Assembly (NCBI GenBank): GCA_014763765.1
Contig: JACXUT010000006.1
Location: 1-42,888, forward strand
Source: Micrococcales bacterium
Lineage (GTDB): Bacteria > Actinomycetota > Actinomycetes > Actinomycetales > Cellulomonadaceae
Direction of reading: 5' to 3'
DNA: 42,888 nt
Shown here: positions 31,420 to 42,888 of the stretch, in pieces
Position numbering within the stretch: position 1 is the stretch's first letter
Layout of the letters: every line of letters begins with the position of its first letter
Program-made: the position numbers and the translations under genes
The notes under the pieces: model-generated
Told to the model about the DNA's origin: nothing
Seen by the model: only the letters and a program-made list of their open reading frames with translations
The model's database searches: none

Positions 31420-32526
31420 ATGACCCTGCTCCCCGCCCTTCCCGCCGGCACCGGTGCCGACCGCGCCGGTGTCGCGCCGCCCCCCGGACGGCACCTGCTC
31501 GTGCTGCCGGACGGCGTGGCGACGGACGAGGTCGAGGTGCTCGCGACGAGCCGGTTCCCGGCCGCCCGCTGGGAGCGCCCGCCGCGCATCCCGTCGGGCC
31601 GCCGCTCCACGGGCGCCACGCGCGCGCCGGCGCCGTCCGCCACGCCCGGCGTGCTGCGGGTCGGCCGCCTCTCCACGCTGACCGGGCCGTACGCCCTGGA
31701 GCCGGCGCGCGTGGCGGCGTGGGGGCTGCCCACGGACAGCCGCGTGGCGTGGGTCGTCGACTGCCCGCGCGAGCGCCAGGAGGCGCCGGCGTTCGGCGGC
31801 GACCGGGACGGCCTGCGGCGGGCGTTCGGGGCCGCGGGCCCGGTCCGGGAGGAGCTGCGCGTCGCGCAGTGGCTGGTGGCGGTCGCGCGGCGGCTGGGCG
31901 GCGCGGTGCGGGTCGACTCCGGGGTCGTGCTGGAGCCGGACATGGACGCCGCGCTCGACCTGGTGGTGCTGACCGACCGGTGGGTCGAGCCCGGGACGGT
32001 GCTGGCCGCGGCGCGCCGGGTCGCCCCGCAGGCCCGGCTCGACGGCGCGGGCGCCGCCGCCCCCGGCGTCCCCCGGCCCTCGCCGCAGGACACCGGCGCC
32101 GTGCTCGCCGCCCGCGAGCAGGTCGGCGCGGGCGTCGCGGACGAGGCCGAGCGGCGGCGCCTGCACGCCGAGGCGGACGCGTTCGACGCCTGGATGCGCG
32201 CGCACCCGCCCGCCGCCGAGGCGTTCGGGCTGCAGGTGGACCTCGGCGTCGACGGGATCGTCGCGGTGGAGGTCTCCGCGGAGCGGGACGTGCCGGTCGT
32301 GCTGGCGGGGCTGCCCTGGGCGCAGGGCGAGGTCGTGGCGTACCGGGTCCGCTGGGAGGCGCCGGACGTGGAGCAGCTGGAGTCCGAGCGGCCCTCGCTG
32401 GCGCACCGGGTCGCGCGCGGGCGGGCCGCCCGGGTGGTGCGGTCCGTGGCGCGGGAGGTCCACGCCGACGTGGGCGGGGAGATCGCCGACCAGTCCGGGT
32501 TCCTGGTCGACCCCGTCGACCTGTAG
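31420..32526 (+). CDS. Protein of unknown function, 368 aa, cotranscribed with dcd
   Basis: I do not recognise the family. The protein has no signal peptide or membrane helix. It opens with a Pro/Ala-rich region (1-80), then alternating alpha/beta character (RVAWVVDCPRERQEAPAFGGDRDGLRRAFG, VAQWLVAVARRLGGAVRVDSG, LDLVVLTDRWVEPGTVLAAARR). A second half contains LHAEADAFDAWMRAHPPAAEAFGLQVDLGVDGIVAVEVS and a basic end region (HRVARGRAARVVRSVAREVHADVGG). The start ATG is 13 bp after the dcd stop and no promoter is seen, so it is in one operon with dcd and ends at the terminator 32582-32618. The linkage to nucleotide metabolism is positional only. Confidence 0.7.
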   Translation: MTLLPALPAGTGADRAGVAPPPGRHLLVLPDGVATDEVEVLATSRFPAARWERPPRIPSGRRSTGATRAPAPSATPGVLRVGRLSTLTGPYALEPARVAAWGLPTDSRVAWVVDCPRERQEAPAFGGDRDGLRRAFGAAGPVREELRVAQWLVAVARRLGGAVRVDSGVVLEPDMDAALDLVVLTDRWVEPGTVLAAARRVAPQARLDGAGAAAPGVPRPSPQDTGAVLAAREQVGAGVADEAERRRLHAEADAFDAWMRAHPPAAEAFGLQVDLGVDGIVAVEVSAERDVPVVLAGLPWAQGEVVAYRVRWEAPDVEQLESERPSLAHRVARGRAARVVRSVAREVHADVGGEIADQSGFLVDPVDL

Positions 32527-32581
32527 GGCGGGTCCCCGCTCCTGTTGCGGGCCCCCCGGGGCCGTCCGACGATGGCGGAAG

Positions 32582-32618
32582 GCCGACGCCCGCCGCCCTC
32601 CGGACGGCGGGCGTCGGC
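32582..32618 (+). terminator. Terminator of the dcd operon
   Basis: GCCGACGCCCGCCG (32582-32595) pairs perfectly with 32605-32618 over a 9-nt loop, 55 nt after the stop of the unknown gene. Confidence 0.65.
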
Positions 32619-32658
32619 GTACCCGGAACCCGCAGCCGCACGGAGAGCAGGACCCGAC

Positions 32659-33552
32659 ATGGCCGACCAGTACACGTTCCAGGACCCGATCGCCCAGTAC
32701 GAGATGCCCGCGCCGCCCGCGCAGAGCCAGGACGGGCCGGGGCTCGACGCGGACCTGCGGCCGCACGCCGACCACGGCGAGGACACGTACCGCGGCACCG
32801 GCCGGCTGACGGGCCGCAAGGCCGTCGTCACCGGCGGGGACTCCGGCATCGGCCGCGCGGTCGCGATCGCGTTCGCCCGCGAGGGGGCCGACCTCGTGCT
32901 GTCGTACCTGCCGGAGGAGCAGGAGGACGCCGAGCACGTCGCCGCCGTGGCGCGCGAGTCCGGCCGGACCGTCGTGCTCGCGCCGGGCGACGTGTCCGAC
33001 GAGGCGTACAGCCGGTCGCTGGTGCGCACCGCGCTCGACGAGCTCGGCGGCCTGGACGTGCTCGCCGTGGTCGCGGGGCGGCAGCAGCACGTCGAGGACC
33101 TCGCGGACCTGACGTCCGCGTCGTTCGACCAGACCTTCCGGACCAACGTCCACGCGCTGTTCTGGCTGGTGCAGGAGGCGCTGCCGCACCTGCCGCGCGG
33201 CGCGAGCATCATCACCACCTCGTCGATCCAGGCGTACGAGCCGTCGCCGATCCTCGTGGACTACGCGACCACCAAGGCCGCGATCAACACGATGTCGAAG
33301 GCGCTCGCGCAGCAGCTCGCGCCGAAGGGCATCCGCGTCAACGTCGTCGCGCCCGGGCCGATCTGGACGCCGCTGCAGACCGCCGGCGGCCAGCCGCCCG
33401 AGGCCCTGCCGGACTTCGGGTCGCAGACGCCGTTCGGCCGGGCGGGCCAGCCCGCGGAGCTCGCCCCCGCGTACGTGTTCCTCGCGTCGCCGGAGTCGAG
33501 CTACGTCAGCGGGGAGACCCTCAACGTCAACGGCGGGATGCCGACCCCGTGA
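32659..33552 (+). CDS. SDR family oxidoreductase (YghA/YhdF-like)
   Basis: A 297-aa classical-fold short-chain dehydrogenase with an N-terminal extension of about 45 residues ([20 protein letters not shown]...[12 protein letters not shown]), typical of the stress-associated YghA/YhdF/YdaD group. The NAD(P) motif is TGGDSGIG. The active site is Ser in TTSSIQAYE with Tyr and Lys in DYATTKAA. The C-terminus is the usual [16 protein letters not shown]. Substrates are unknown; related enzymes reduce aldehydes. The ATG has a GGAGAGCAGGA ribosome site. It is followed 25 bp later by the GH15 gene, so they likely share a transcript. Confidence 0.9.
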   Translation: MADQYTFQDPIAQYEMPAPPAQSQDGPGLDADLRPHADHGEDTYRGTGRLTGRKAVVTGGDSGIGRAVAIAFAREGADLVLSYLPEEQEDAEHVAAVARESGRTVVLAPGDVSDEAYSRSLVRTALDELGGLDVLAVVAGRQQHVEDLADLTSASFDQTFRTNVHALFWLVQEALPHLPRGASIITTSSIQAYEPSPILVDYATTKAAINTMSKALAQQLAPKGIRVNVVAPGPIWTPLQTAGGQPPEALPDFGSQTPFGRAGQPAELAPAYVFLASPESSYVSGETLNVNGGMPTP

Positions 33553-33577
33553 CGCCCGCGCCGGGCGGGGGACGCGC

Positions 33578-35449
33578 GTGACCGAGCAGCAGGGGCTGGA
33601 GAACCTCGACGGCGACGCCGGGCACGCGACCGAGGGCTCCGGGCACGCGGCCGCCGACGAGCTGCGCGCGCCCACCCCGCGCACCGGGGGGTATGCGGAC
33701 CTGCGCGCCTACGCGGTGCTCGGCGACGGGCGGACCGTGGCCCTGGTGGCGGACGACGGCCGGGTGGACTGGTTCCCGGTGCCGGACCTCGACACCCCTC
33801 CGGTGTTCGCCGCGCTGCTCGACGCGGAGGGCGGCGGCTCGTTCGACCTCGCGCCGACCGTGCCCCACCGCCTGCGCCGGCAGTACGTGGTCGGCACGAA
33901 CGTGCTCGAGACGACGTACGTCACCGACGGCGGCTCGGTGCGGGTGACCGAGGCGATGAACACCGGCGTCGCCGGTCGGCTCCCGTGGAGCGAGCTCGCG
34001 CGGCGGGTCGACGGGCTGTCCGGGACCGTCCCGATGGCGTGGCGGGTCGCGCCGGGGACGGTGCTCGGGACCGCGTCGCCGTGGGTGCAGGACACCGTGC
34101 ACGGGGCCGTCCTGCGCGACGACGGCGTCACGCTCGCCGTCCGGACGCTCGGCGACATGACGGTCGTGACCGAGGACCAGGCGTGCTCCGGGGTGTTCAC
34201 GGCGACCGCGCGCTCACGGCACCTCGTGGCGGTGGTCGGCACGCAGAGCGAGCCGGTGCCCGTCCCGGACCCGGAGGACGTCGACCGCGGCGTCGACCGG
34301 ACGATCGAGAACTGGCGGGCGTGGACGCGCGAGTTCCACTACGACGGGCCGTGGGGCAAGGCCGTGCAGCGCAGCGCGCTGGCCCTCAAGCTGCTGCTGC
34401 ACGAGCCCACGGGAGCCATCGCCGCCGCGGGCACCACCTCGCTCCCCGAGAGCCGGGCGGGCGGCAAGAACTGGGACTACCGGTACGCCTGGGTGCGCGA
34501 CGCCGCGTACACCCTCGACGCGTGGATCGGCTTCGGCCTGCGCGAGGAGGTGCACGCGGCGATCTCCTGGGTGCTGCGCACGCTGCGCCGGCACGGCACC
34601 CGGGTCTTCTTCACCCTCGACGGCGGCCTGCCGCCCGGGCGCGTCACCCGGGACGTCCCCGGCTGGCGCGGCATCGGGCCCGTGGTGGCGGGGAACCGCG
34701 CCGACGGCCAGCTCCAGCTCGGCGTGTACGGCGACCTGCTCGCCGTCGTGCGCGGCTACGTCGACGCGGGGAACCTGCTGGACGCGGACACCGGGCGGCT
34801 GCTCGCCGCCGTGGCCGACGAGGCCGCCGACGCCTGGCACCGGCCCGACGCCGGCATGTGGGAGCTGCCCGAGGAGCGGCACTACACGTCCTCGAAGCTC
34901 GGGTGCTGGCAGGCGCTGCGCTGCGCGGTGCACCTCGCGGAGCTCGGGCAGATCCCCGGGGACGCCGACCGCTGGCGGTCGGAGGCCGGGCGCATCCGCA
35001 CCTGGGTCGAGGACCGGTGCTGGTCGCCGCAGCGCGGGGCGTACGTGATGTACCCCGGGTCGGACGCCCTCGACGCGTCGGTGCTGCTGCACGCCCGCAG
35101 CGGGTTCGACACCGGCGAGCGGATGAGCGGCACCGTCGACGCCCTGCGGGCCGAGCTCGGCGCCGGGCCGCTGCTGCACCGCTACTCCGGCATGGCCGGC
35201 GAGGAGGGCGCCTTCGTGGCCTGCGCGTTCTGGGGCGTGGCGGCGCTGGCGCTCGTGGGCCGCGCCGAGGAGGCGCGCGACTGGATGGACGAGCTGCTGG
35301 CCCTGGCCAACGACGTCGGCGTGTGGCCGGAGATGGTCGAGGCCGGCACCGGCGACTTCCTGGGCAACGTCCCGCAGGCGCTGAGCCACCTGGCGCTCGT
35401 GCAGGCGGCGCTGACGCTCGCGCCGGCGCTCGGGCACGCCGACGGCTGA
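33578..35449 (+). CDS. GH15 family glycosidase (glucoamylase/trehalase-like)
   Basis: A 623-aa cytoplasmic protein. The N-terminal beta-sandwich (about 35-250; YAVLGDGRTVALVADDGRVDWFPVPDLDTPPVF) is the family domain GDGRTxALV...IDWxCxP. The (alpha/alpha)6 barrel carries KNWDYRYAWVRDAAYTL and the general acid Glu429 in GMWELPEERHYTSSK. The presumed base region is Glu585/Glu588 in VWPEMVEAGTGDFLGNVPQALSH. Such actinobacterial GH15 proteins include trehalases and glucodextranase-like enzymes; the substrate is not decided by sequence alone. It has a GTG start with a weak G-rich ribosome site. It lies between two SDR genes in the same direction, which may form a stress/osmolyte unit (inference). 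Confidence 0.9.
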   Translation: MTEQQGLENLDGDAGHATEGSGHAAADELRAPTPRTGGYADLRAYAVLGDGRTVALVADDGRVDWFPVPDLDTPPVFAALLDAEGGGSFDLAPTVPHRLRRQYVVGTNVLETTYVTDGGSVRVTEAMNTGVAGRLPWSELARRVDGLSGTVPMAWRVAPGTVLGTASPWVQDTVHGAVLRDDGVTLAVRTLGDMTVVTEDQACSGVFTATARSRHLVAVVGTQSEPVPVPDPEDVDRGVDRTIENWRAWTREFHYDGPWGKAVQRSALALKLLLHEPTGAIAAAGTTSLPESRAGGKNWDYRYAWVRDAAYTLDAWIGFGLREEVHAAISWVLRTLRRHGTRVFFTLDGGLPPGRVTRDVPGWRGIGPVVAGNRADGQLQLGVYGDLLAVVRGYVDAGNLLDADTGRLLAAVADEAADAWHRPDAGMWELPEERHYTSSKLGCWQALRCAVHLAELGQIPGDADRWRSEAGRIRTWVEDRCWSPQRGAYVMYPGSDALDASVLLHARSGFDTGERMSGTVDALRAELGAGPLLHRYSGMAGEEGAFVACAFWGVAALALVGRAEEARDWMDELLALANDVGVWPEMVEAGTGDFLGNVPQALSHLALVQAALTLAPALGHADG

Positions 35450-35551
35450 CCGGCACCGCCCACCGGCGGCCGTGGCCGGCCGTCACCCGACCGGCATCGA
35501 CCGTCACCCGCGGGACCGTCCGGGTCCGCGGACCACACCGAGGAGGACCCC

Positions 35552-36352
35552 ATGGACCTGGGTATCACCGACCGCATCGCACTCGTCACCGGCGGGGACT
35601 CCGGCATCGGGCTGGCGACCGCCCGGCTGCTGCTGGCCGAGGGCGCGCGCGTCGTCCTCACCGACCAGGTGCCGGACCGGTTGGCCGCCGCGGCCGCGGA
35701 GCTCGGGGCGGCCGAGGACCGGCTCCTGCCCGTCGTCGCCGACCTCACCGTGCCCGACGACGTGACCGGGCTGCTCGACCGGGCGCGCGCCGCGTTCGGC
35801 GACCCGGAGATCCTCGTGCACTCGGCCGGGGTGACCGGCGCGCAGGGCCCGTTCCACGAGATCGACGACGCCGGCTGGGCGCGGACGCTCGAGGTGGACC
35901 TGCTCGCGACCGTCCGGGTGGTGCGCGCGGTGATCGGGGGCATGCGGGCGGCCGGCCGGGGGCGCATCGTCCTGCTCGCGTCCGAGGACGGCGTCCAGCC
36001 CTACGTCGACGAGCTGCCGTACTGCGCGTCGAAGGCCGGGGTGCTGTCGCTCGCGAAGGGGCTGTCCAAGGCGTACGGGGCCGAGGGCGTGCTCGTGAAC
36101 GCGGTGTCGCCGGCGTTCATCGCGACCCCGATGACCGACGCGATGATGGACGCGCGCGCGGAGCAGCGGGGGACGGACCGCGCGGAGGCGATCGCGTCGT
36201 TCCTCGAGGAGGAGCGACCCGGGATGGTGAGCGGCCGCCGGGGCGAGCCCGAGGAGGTCGCGGCGGTGATCGGGTTCCTCGTGTCGGAGCGCGCGAGCTT
36301 CGTCACGGGGTCGAACTACCGCGTGGACGCGGGCTCCGTCGCGACGATCTGA
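35552..36352 (+). CDS. SDR family oxidoreductase
   Basis: A 266-aa classical short-chain dehydrogenase without the long N-terminal extension of the other SDR. The cofactor motif is TGGDSGIG (identical octapeptide to the gene at 32659). The active site is Ser in LLASEDG with Tyr/Lys in YCASKAG, and the end is SFVTGSNYRVDAGSVATI. The beta-4 motif reads HSAGVTG instead of NAG. Asp in LTDQV at the end of beta-2 favours NAD over NADP. ATG 35552 has an excellent ribosome site (GAGGAGG). It converges on the P-type ATPase gene, with only 33 bp between the stops. Confidence 0.9.
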   Translation: MDLGITDRIALVTGGDSGIGLATARLLLAEGARVVLTDQVPDRLAAAAAELGAAEDRLLPVVADLTVPDDVTGLLDRARAAFGDPEILVHSAGVTGAQGPFHEIDDAGWARTLEVDLLATVRVVRAVIGGMRAAGRGRIVLLASEDGVQPYVDELPYCASKAGVLSLAKGLSKAYGAEGVLVNAVSPAFIATPMTDAMMDARAEQRGTDRAEAIASFLEEERPGMVSGRRGEPEEVAAVIGFLVSERASFVTGSNYRVDAGSVATI

Positions 36353-36385
36353 GGCGCGCTCGACCCGGCGCGGGGACGGTCGGGC

Positions 36386-39646
<3,261 letters not shown>

Positions 39647-39922
39647 GTCACCACCTGGTCGTCGGCGTCCACGCCATCGTGACACGCCGCCCCTGCCGGA
39701 TCGAGCCCCCGGTCCCCGGCCTGGGGACGACGCGGCGCCCGTCGCGCGCGCGTCTCGCACGCGGGTGCCCCGGGGCCGTGGGTCGGGGGTCCCACGGGCC
39801 CGTGCGGCGCGGGCCGGGTGCGGCGGCCCGCGAGGTTTTACGTGGAGTTCACCCGCAGGGGGTGCGCCGCCCGTCGCGCGCCCGCAGACTGCTGCCCCGG
39901 GACCACGACGAGGGGGGCGACG

Positions 39923-40018
39923 ATGGACATGACCTCGCAGGACCAGCAGAGCGCCGACGCGCAGCGCGACGAGATCGCGTGGACGTCGGTGAGCAACCCA
40001 CGGCGCGTGCGGATCTGA
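39923..40018 (+). CDS. 31-residue small protein, unknown
   Basis: ATG 39923 follows a strong ribosome site (GAGGGGGG, about five bases upstream) and encodes a 31-residue hydrophilic peptide: MDMTSQDQQSADAQRDEIAW followed by TSVSNPRRVRI. A hairpin terminator begins 12 nt after the stop. There is no membrane segment, signal peptide or Cys. Ribosome site, length and terminator make a self-contained small gene, but no relatives are known to me. The 276 bp between the P-type ATPase start and this ATG hold its leader and presumably both divergent promoters; I found no clear hexamer pair there. Confidence 0.5.
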   Translation: MDMTSQDQQSADAQRDEIAWTSVSNPRRVRI

Positions 40019-40030
40019 CGCGACCACCGG

Positions 40031-40060
40031 GGACCCCGTGGCCGTCCGGCCGCGGGGTCC
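40031..40060 (+). terminator. Terminator of the small-protein gene
   Basis: GGACCCCGTGGCC (40031-40043) pairs with GGCCGCGGGGTCC (40048-40060), with a single G-U pair, over the loop GTCC. It could also stop convergent transcription from the TetR gene. Confidence 0.65.
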
Positions 40061-40108
40061 TCGTGCGTCCGGGGGTCCGCGGGCGGGTGCGCGCCGCGCC
40101 GCCCGAGG

Positions 40109-40624
40109 TCACCGCGAGCGGAGCCGGCCGATCACCTCGCGGGCGTCCGCGAGCGCCGAGTCGTCCTTCACGCCCGTGACGGCGTGGTGGTACATCCCGT
40201 CGCCGATCAGCTCGACGACGTGCGCGAGGGCGGGGTCCTCGAGCTCCTCGACGAGGGCGTCGTACCAGGCCGCGCGCATGCGGTCCAGGACGGACGACGC
40301 GTCGCCGTCGGACTCCTCCGCGAGCCGGATCGCGGCGACGAGCGCCCGGTCGAGCGGGCCGCCGGACTCCGTGGAGCTGCGCAGGTAGTACTCGACCGGC
40401 CCCTCGGGCGCGGCGCGCATCGCCTCGACGTCGGCGTCCCCGAGCGCGGCCAGGCGCTCGCGCTGACCCTGGGCCAGGGCCGCCTTGCTGGGGAAGTGGT
40501 AGAGCAGGCCGCCCTTGGACACGCCCGCGGCCGCCGCGACCGCGTCGAGCGTGGCGGCGCGGGCCCCGTGCTCGATGAGCAGGCTCTCGAACGCGTCGAG
40601 CAGCCGGTCGCGGGTGGCGGACAT
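40109..40624 (-). CDS. TetR-family repressor of the adjacent efflux pump
   Basis: A 171-aa TetR regulator. The helix-turn-helix is at about residues 24-47 (LDAVAAAAGVSKGGLLYHFPSK). The remainder matches the short C-terminal domain type (WYDALVEELEDPALAHVVELIGDGMYHHAV). It is divergent from the MFS transporter with 82 bp between the two starts, and a perfect palindrome sits in that gap, the classic arrangement of a repressor and its efflux pump (compare LfrR/LfrA). ATG 40622-40624 lies 22 bp from the palindrome. The inducer is unknown. Confidence 0.9.
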   Translation of the reverse strand: MSATRDRLLDAFESLLIEHGARAATLDAVAAAAGVSKGGLLYHFPSKAALAQGQRERLAALGDADVEAMRAAPEGPVEYYLRSSTESGGPLDRALVAAIRLAEESDGDASSVLDRMRAAWYDALVEELEDPALAHVVELIGDGMYHHAVTGVKDDSALADAREVIGRLRSR

Positions 40625-40645
40625 GGCGACGACCGTACCGGTCTC

Positions 40646-40677
40646 GACGACTGTACCGTCCGGACGGTACAGTCGTC
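40646..40677. promoter_or_regulatory. Perfect 32-bp palindromic operator between tetR and the MFS gene
   Basis: The left half GACGACTGTACCGTCC (40646-40661) is the exact reverse complement of 40662-40677. It contains GTAC-based TetR-like half sites (TGTACCGTCC / GGACGGTACA) and lies between the two divergent starts, so one bound dimer pair could control both genes. Confidence 0.85.
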
Positions 40678-40706
40678 CGGTCCGCCCACCGAACGAGGTC
40701 TCTGCC

Positions 40707-42290
40707 ATGTCCGCCCCGGCCGCCACCGGCCGTCCCGCCACCCGTCCCGCAGCCCGCCCCTCGACGGCTGCCCCCGACACCGCGTCCGTCCTGCTGCACC
40801 GCGGCCGGCCGGTCCGGCCGTGGGCCGTGCTCGCGGTCCTCATGCTGCCCGTCCTGCTGATCTCCGTGGACAACACGGTGCTGTCGTTCGCGCTGCCATC
40901 GATCACCGCGGCGCTCGGCGCGTCCGGCTCGCAGCTGCTGTGGATCGTGGACGCGTACCCGCTCATGCTCGCCGGCCTGCTCGTGCCGATGGGCTCCCTC
41001 GGGGACCGCGTCGGCCGGCGCCGGCTGCTGCTCGTCGGGGCGACCGGCTTCGCGGCGGTGTCCCTGCTCGCGGCGTGGTCGACCTCCCCGCAGATGCTGA
41101 TCGCGTCGCGGGCGCTGCTCGGCGTCTTCGGCGCGACGCTGATGCCGTCCACGCTCTCGCTCATCCGGAACGTGTTCCTGGACCGGGCGCAGCGCCGCCT
41201 CGCGATCGCGGTGTGGGCGTCCGGGTTCGCCGGCGGGGCGGCTCTGGGACCGGTCGTCGGCGGTGCGCTGCTGAGCCACTTCTGGTGGGGCTCGGTGTTC
41301 CTGCTGAACGTGCCGGTGCTGCTGCTCCTGCTGCCGCTGGCGCTGCTGCTGGTGCCGGAGTCGAAGGACCCGGCGCCCGGGCCGCTCGACCCGTGGAGCG
41401 TCGTGCTGTCGCTCGCCACCATGCTGCCGCTGGTGCACGCGATCATCGCGGTCGGGGAGCACGGGGTCACGGCGGGCACCGTCGCGGGTGCGGTCGTCGG
41501 CCTCGCGGCGGGCGCGGCGTTCGTGCGCCGACAGCGCCGGCTCGCGTCACCCATGCTCGACGTCCGCCTGTTCACCCGGCCGGCGTTCTCCGGCGCGGTC
41601 GCGGCCAACCTGCTGTCCGTGCTCGGGTTCTCCGGGCTGCTCGTCGTGGTGTCGCAGTTCCTGCAGCTCGCCGCGGGGCTGAGCCCGATGGACGCCGGTC
41701 TCGTGCTGGTGCCGGGTCTCGCCGCGTCCGTGGCCGCCGGGCTCCTGGCGGTGCGCCTGGTGCGGCACGTGCGCCCGTCGACGCTGATCGGGTCGTCGTT
41801 CCTGCTCGCCGCCGCCGGGTACGGCGTGCTGACCCTCGTCGGGGACGTCCCCACCCCGGTCACCGTCGGCGTGACCTTCGTGATCATGGGGACCGGCGTC
41901 GGGCTCGCGGAGACCCTCACGAACGACCAGATCACGACGGCGGTGCCGCCGGAGAAGGCCGGGGCGGCGTCCGCGATCTCCGAGACCGCCTACGAGCTCG
42001 GCACCACCCTGGGCGTGGCCCTGCTGGGCTCGGTGCTCAACGCGACCTACCGGGCCCGCGTCGCCGTGCCGGACGGCCTGACCGCGGACCAGGCGCACGC
42101 CGCCGGGGAGACGCTCGGCGGCGCGGTCGGCGTGGCGGACGGGCTCGGCCCGGACGCGGCCGGTGCCCTGCTGGAGTCCGCCCGGCTGGCGTTCGACGCG
42201 GGCACGCAGCACGCCGCCGCCGTCGGGGCGCTCGTGGCGGTCGGCGCCGCAGCCGTCTCGTTCGTGGCACTGCGCCGCGCGACGGCCTGA
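40707..42290 (+). CDS. MFS drug efflux transporter (DHA2, 14 TM)
   Basis: A 527-aa major-facilitator protein of the EmrB/QacA/LfrA type with about 14 helices. Motif D1 is LLISVDNTVLSFALPSI in TM1, motif A is GSLGDRVGRRRLLL between TM2 and TM3, and motif C in TM5 is WASGFAGGAALGPVVGGALL. It exports cationic or aromatic compounds with proton exchange. The N-terminal 30 residues are a Pro/Ala/Thr-rich cytoplasmic leader. ATG 40707 has GAGG eight bases upstream. It is controlled by the divergent TetR protein via the palindrome at 40646-40677. Confidence 0.93.
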   Translation: MSAPAATGRPATRPAARPSTAAPDTASVLLHRGRPVRPWAVLAVLMLPVLLISVDNTVLSFALPSITAALGASGSQLLWIVDAYPLMLAGLLVPMGSLGDRVGRRRLLLVGATGFAAVSLLAAWSTSPQMLIASRALLGVFGATLMPSTLSLIRNVFLDRAQRRLAIAVWASGFAGGAALGPVVGGALLSHFWWGSVFLLNVPVLLLLLPLALLLVPESKDPAPGPLDPWSVVLSLATMLPLVHAIIAVGEHGVTAGTVAGAVVGLAAGAAFVRRQRRLASPMLDVRLFTRPAFSGAVAANLLSVLGFSGLLVVVSQFLQLAAGLSPMDAGLVLVPGLAASVAAGLLAVRLVRHVRPSTLIGSSFLLAAAGYGVLTLVGDVPTPVTVGVTFVIMGTGVGLAETLTNDQITTAVPPEKAGAASAISETAYELGTTLGVALLGSVLNATYRARVAVPDGLTADQAHAAGETLGGAVGVADGLGPDAAGALLESARLAFDAGTQHAAAVGALVAVGAAAVSFVALRRATA

Positions 42291-42329
42291 CACCGCCCGG
42301 CTCCGGGCCCGCCGTCAGCGGTTCCCCGG

Positions 42330-42887
42330 TCAGCCGGGTGCCGCCAGCGCCCTGTCCAGGAAGCCGACGACGTGCTCGCGCCACCCGGCCGGGTCCGCCG
42401 CCAGGGCGCCCGTGTGCGGCGCGCCGTCGACCGTCCACACCTCGACCCGCTCCGGTGCCGTGGCCGCGAGCCGCCCGGCCACGGACTGCTCGTCCGGCTC
42501 GGTGCCCGCGGCGAGCAGCAGCACGGGTGTGCCGTCGGCGCGGCGCACGGACTCCGCCAGCGTCCGCGGCGGCGCGCCCGGCGTCAGCACGTCCACCAGA
42601 CCGTAGGTGACCGCGTCGAGCACGCCCTGCGCCCGGCCGGCGAGGCCGTACTCGTCGGCGAGCCACGTCTTGTCCCCGCGGGTCCGGCCGGTCGCGCCCT
42701 CGGCGACCACCGCGCGGATCCGCGCGTCCTCGCCGGCGGCGCCGAGTGACTCCTCCCCGCCCATCGACAGGCCGACGACGCCGATGCGGCCGGGGTCGAC
42801 GTCGGGCCGGTGCACCAGCAGGTCCACGGCGGCGCGGATGTCGAGCTCGCCGGACCACCCCAGGTCCATGCCCCGGCCTCCGCTGGC
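42330..42887 (-). CDS. Alpha/beta hydrolase (dienelactone hydrolase-like), N-terminus outside window
   Basis: The visible 185 codons are the C-terminal part. The frame stays open to the edge, with ASGGRGMDLGWSGELDIRAAVDLL, the usual segment before the nucleophile elbow. The elbow is GLSMGGEESLGAA (nucleophile Ser), the acid region is PVLLLAAGTEPDEQS, and the catalytic His is in DGAPHTGAL. The internal ATG at 42867-42869 is unlikely to be the start, because the conserved GGRGMDxGW segment continues upstream. The exact substrate is unknown. It converges on the MFS gene with a 39-bp gap. Confidence 0.82.
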   Translation of the reverse strand, partial: ASGGRGMDLGWSGELDIRAAVDLLVHRPDVDPGRIGVVGLSMGGEESLGAAGEDARIRAVVAEGATGRTRGDKTWLADEYGLAGRAQGVLDAVTYGLVDVLTPGAPPRTLAESVRRADGTPVLLLAAGTEPDEQSVAGRLAATAPERVEVWTVDGAPHTGALAADPAGWREHVVGFLDRALAAPG

Positions 42888-42888
42888 G

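Noticed and set aside
28047..33218. 1723-codon open frame on the minus strand, and similar giant frames (for example 14747-18382 minus, 36824-39619 plus)
   Set aside because: These are antisense or shifted-frame shadows of high-GC genes; they are Arg/Gly/His-rich, match no family and cover well-supported genes.
39834..39865. Sigma-B/H-like promoter (GGTTTT ... GGGTGC) upstream of the 31-codon gene
   Set aside because: The spacer is about 20 bp, too long for that class, and the -10 match is poor.

Overview
The window is about 75% GC, has many GTG starts and carries leaderless-type promoters, all typical of a high-GC actinobacterium. The 831-aa protein at 28139-30634 reads like the cellobiose phosphorylase of Cellulomonas gilvus/uda, as I remember that sequence. 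It sits behind a CebR-type operator, so a Cellulomonas (Cellulomonadaceae) chromosome is the best guess. There are no insertion sequences, prophage modules or CRISPR arrays. Most of the window is ordinary core and accessory chromosome.

Layout, left to right. (1) 1-5573: a truncated secreted protein, a holin-4-like membrane protein, an aminotransferase (HisC/Pat), then a translationally coupled signalling cassette of receiver-PP2C phosphatase, CHASE3-HAMP histidine kinase and Rcp1-like receiver, followed by a small membrane protein. (2) 5574-9407: a 2-oxoacid dehydrogenase operon (E1-alpha, E1-beta, E2) behind two tandem palindromes that overlap its promoter. (3) 9430-13158: a PPOX-fold oxidoreductase, a secreted six-repeat (delta-60-like) surface protein, and a RadC-Nudix pair. 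(4) 13287-18322: CopC, a CopD-CtaG fusion and an S9 peptidase. (5) 18511-24523: a DUF6458 protein, an NHLRC2-like thioredoxin/NHL protein, a GAF-GGDEF cyclase, a TetR regulator and heme oxygenase under an iron (DtxR/IdeR-type) box, and a DinB-like protein.

(6) 24524-28056 is the least ordinary part. An 830-bp gene-free interval holds a well-formed promoter, a strongly structured presumptive non-coding RNA of about 330 nt ending in a terminator, and DnaA-box-like sites on both sides of it. Beyond it lie a gene of unknown function, a decayed nucleotidyltransferase fragment and a DUF4143-type ATPase, next to the 3' end of tRNA-Gly(CCC). (7) 28139-36352: cellobiose phosphorylase, dCTP deaminase with an unknown partner, two SDR oxidoreductases flanking a GH15 glycosidase. 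(8) 36386-42887: a P-type cation ATPase whose cytoplasmic tail contains a Phd/YefM-antitoxin-like segment, a 31-codon gene with its own terminator, a TetR/MFS efflux pair around a perfect 32-bp palindrome, and the end of an alpha/beta hydrolase.

The strongest candidates for something undescribed are the structured RNA with its DnaA-site cluster and the antitoxin-like segment in the P-type ATPase tail. The regulatory sites (iron box at heme oxygenase, CebR box at cellobiose phosphorylase, tandem operators at the dehydrogenase operon) are the most directly testable. All identifications are by eye; no database search was run.
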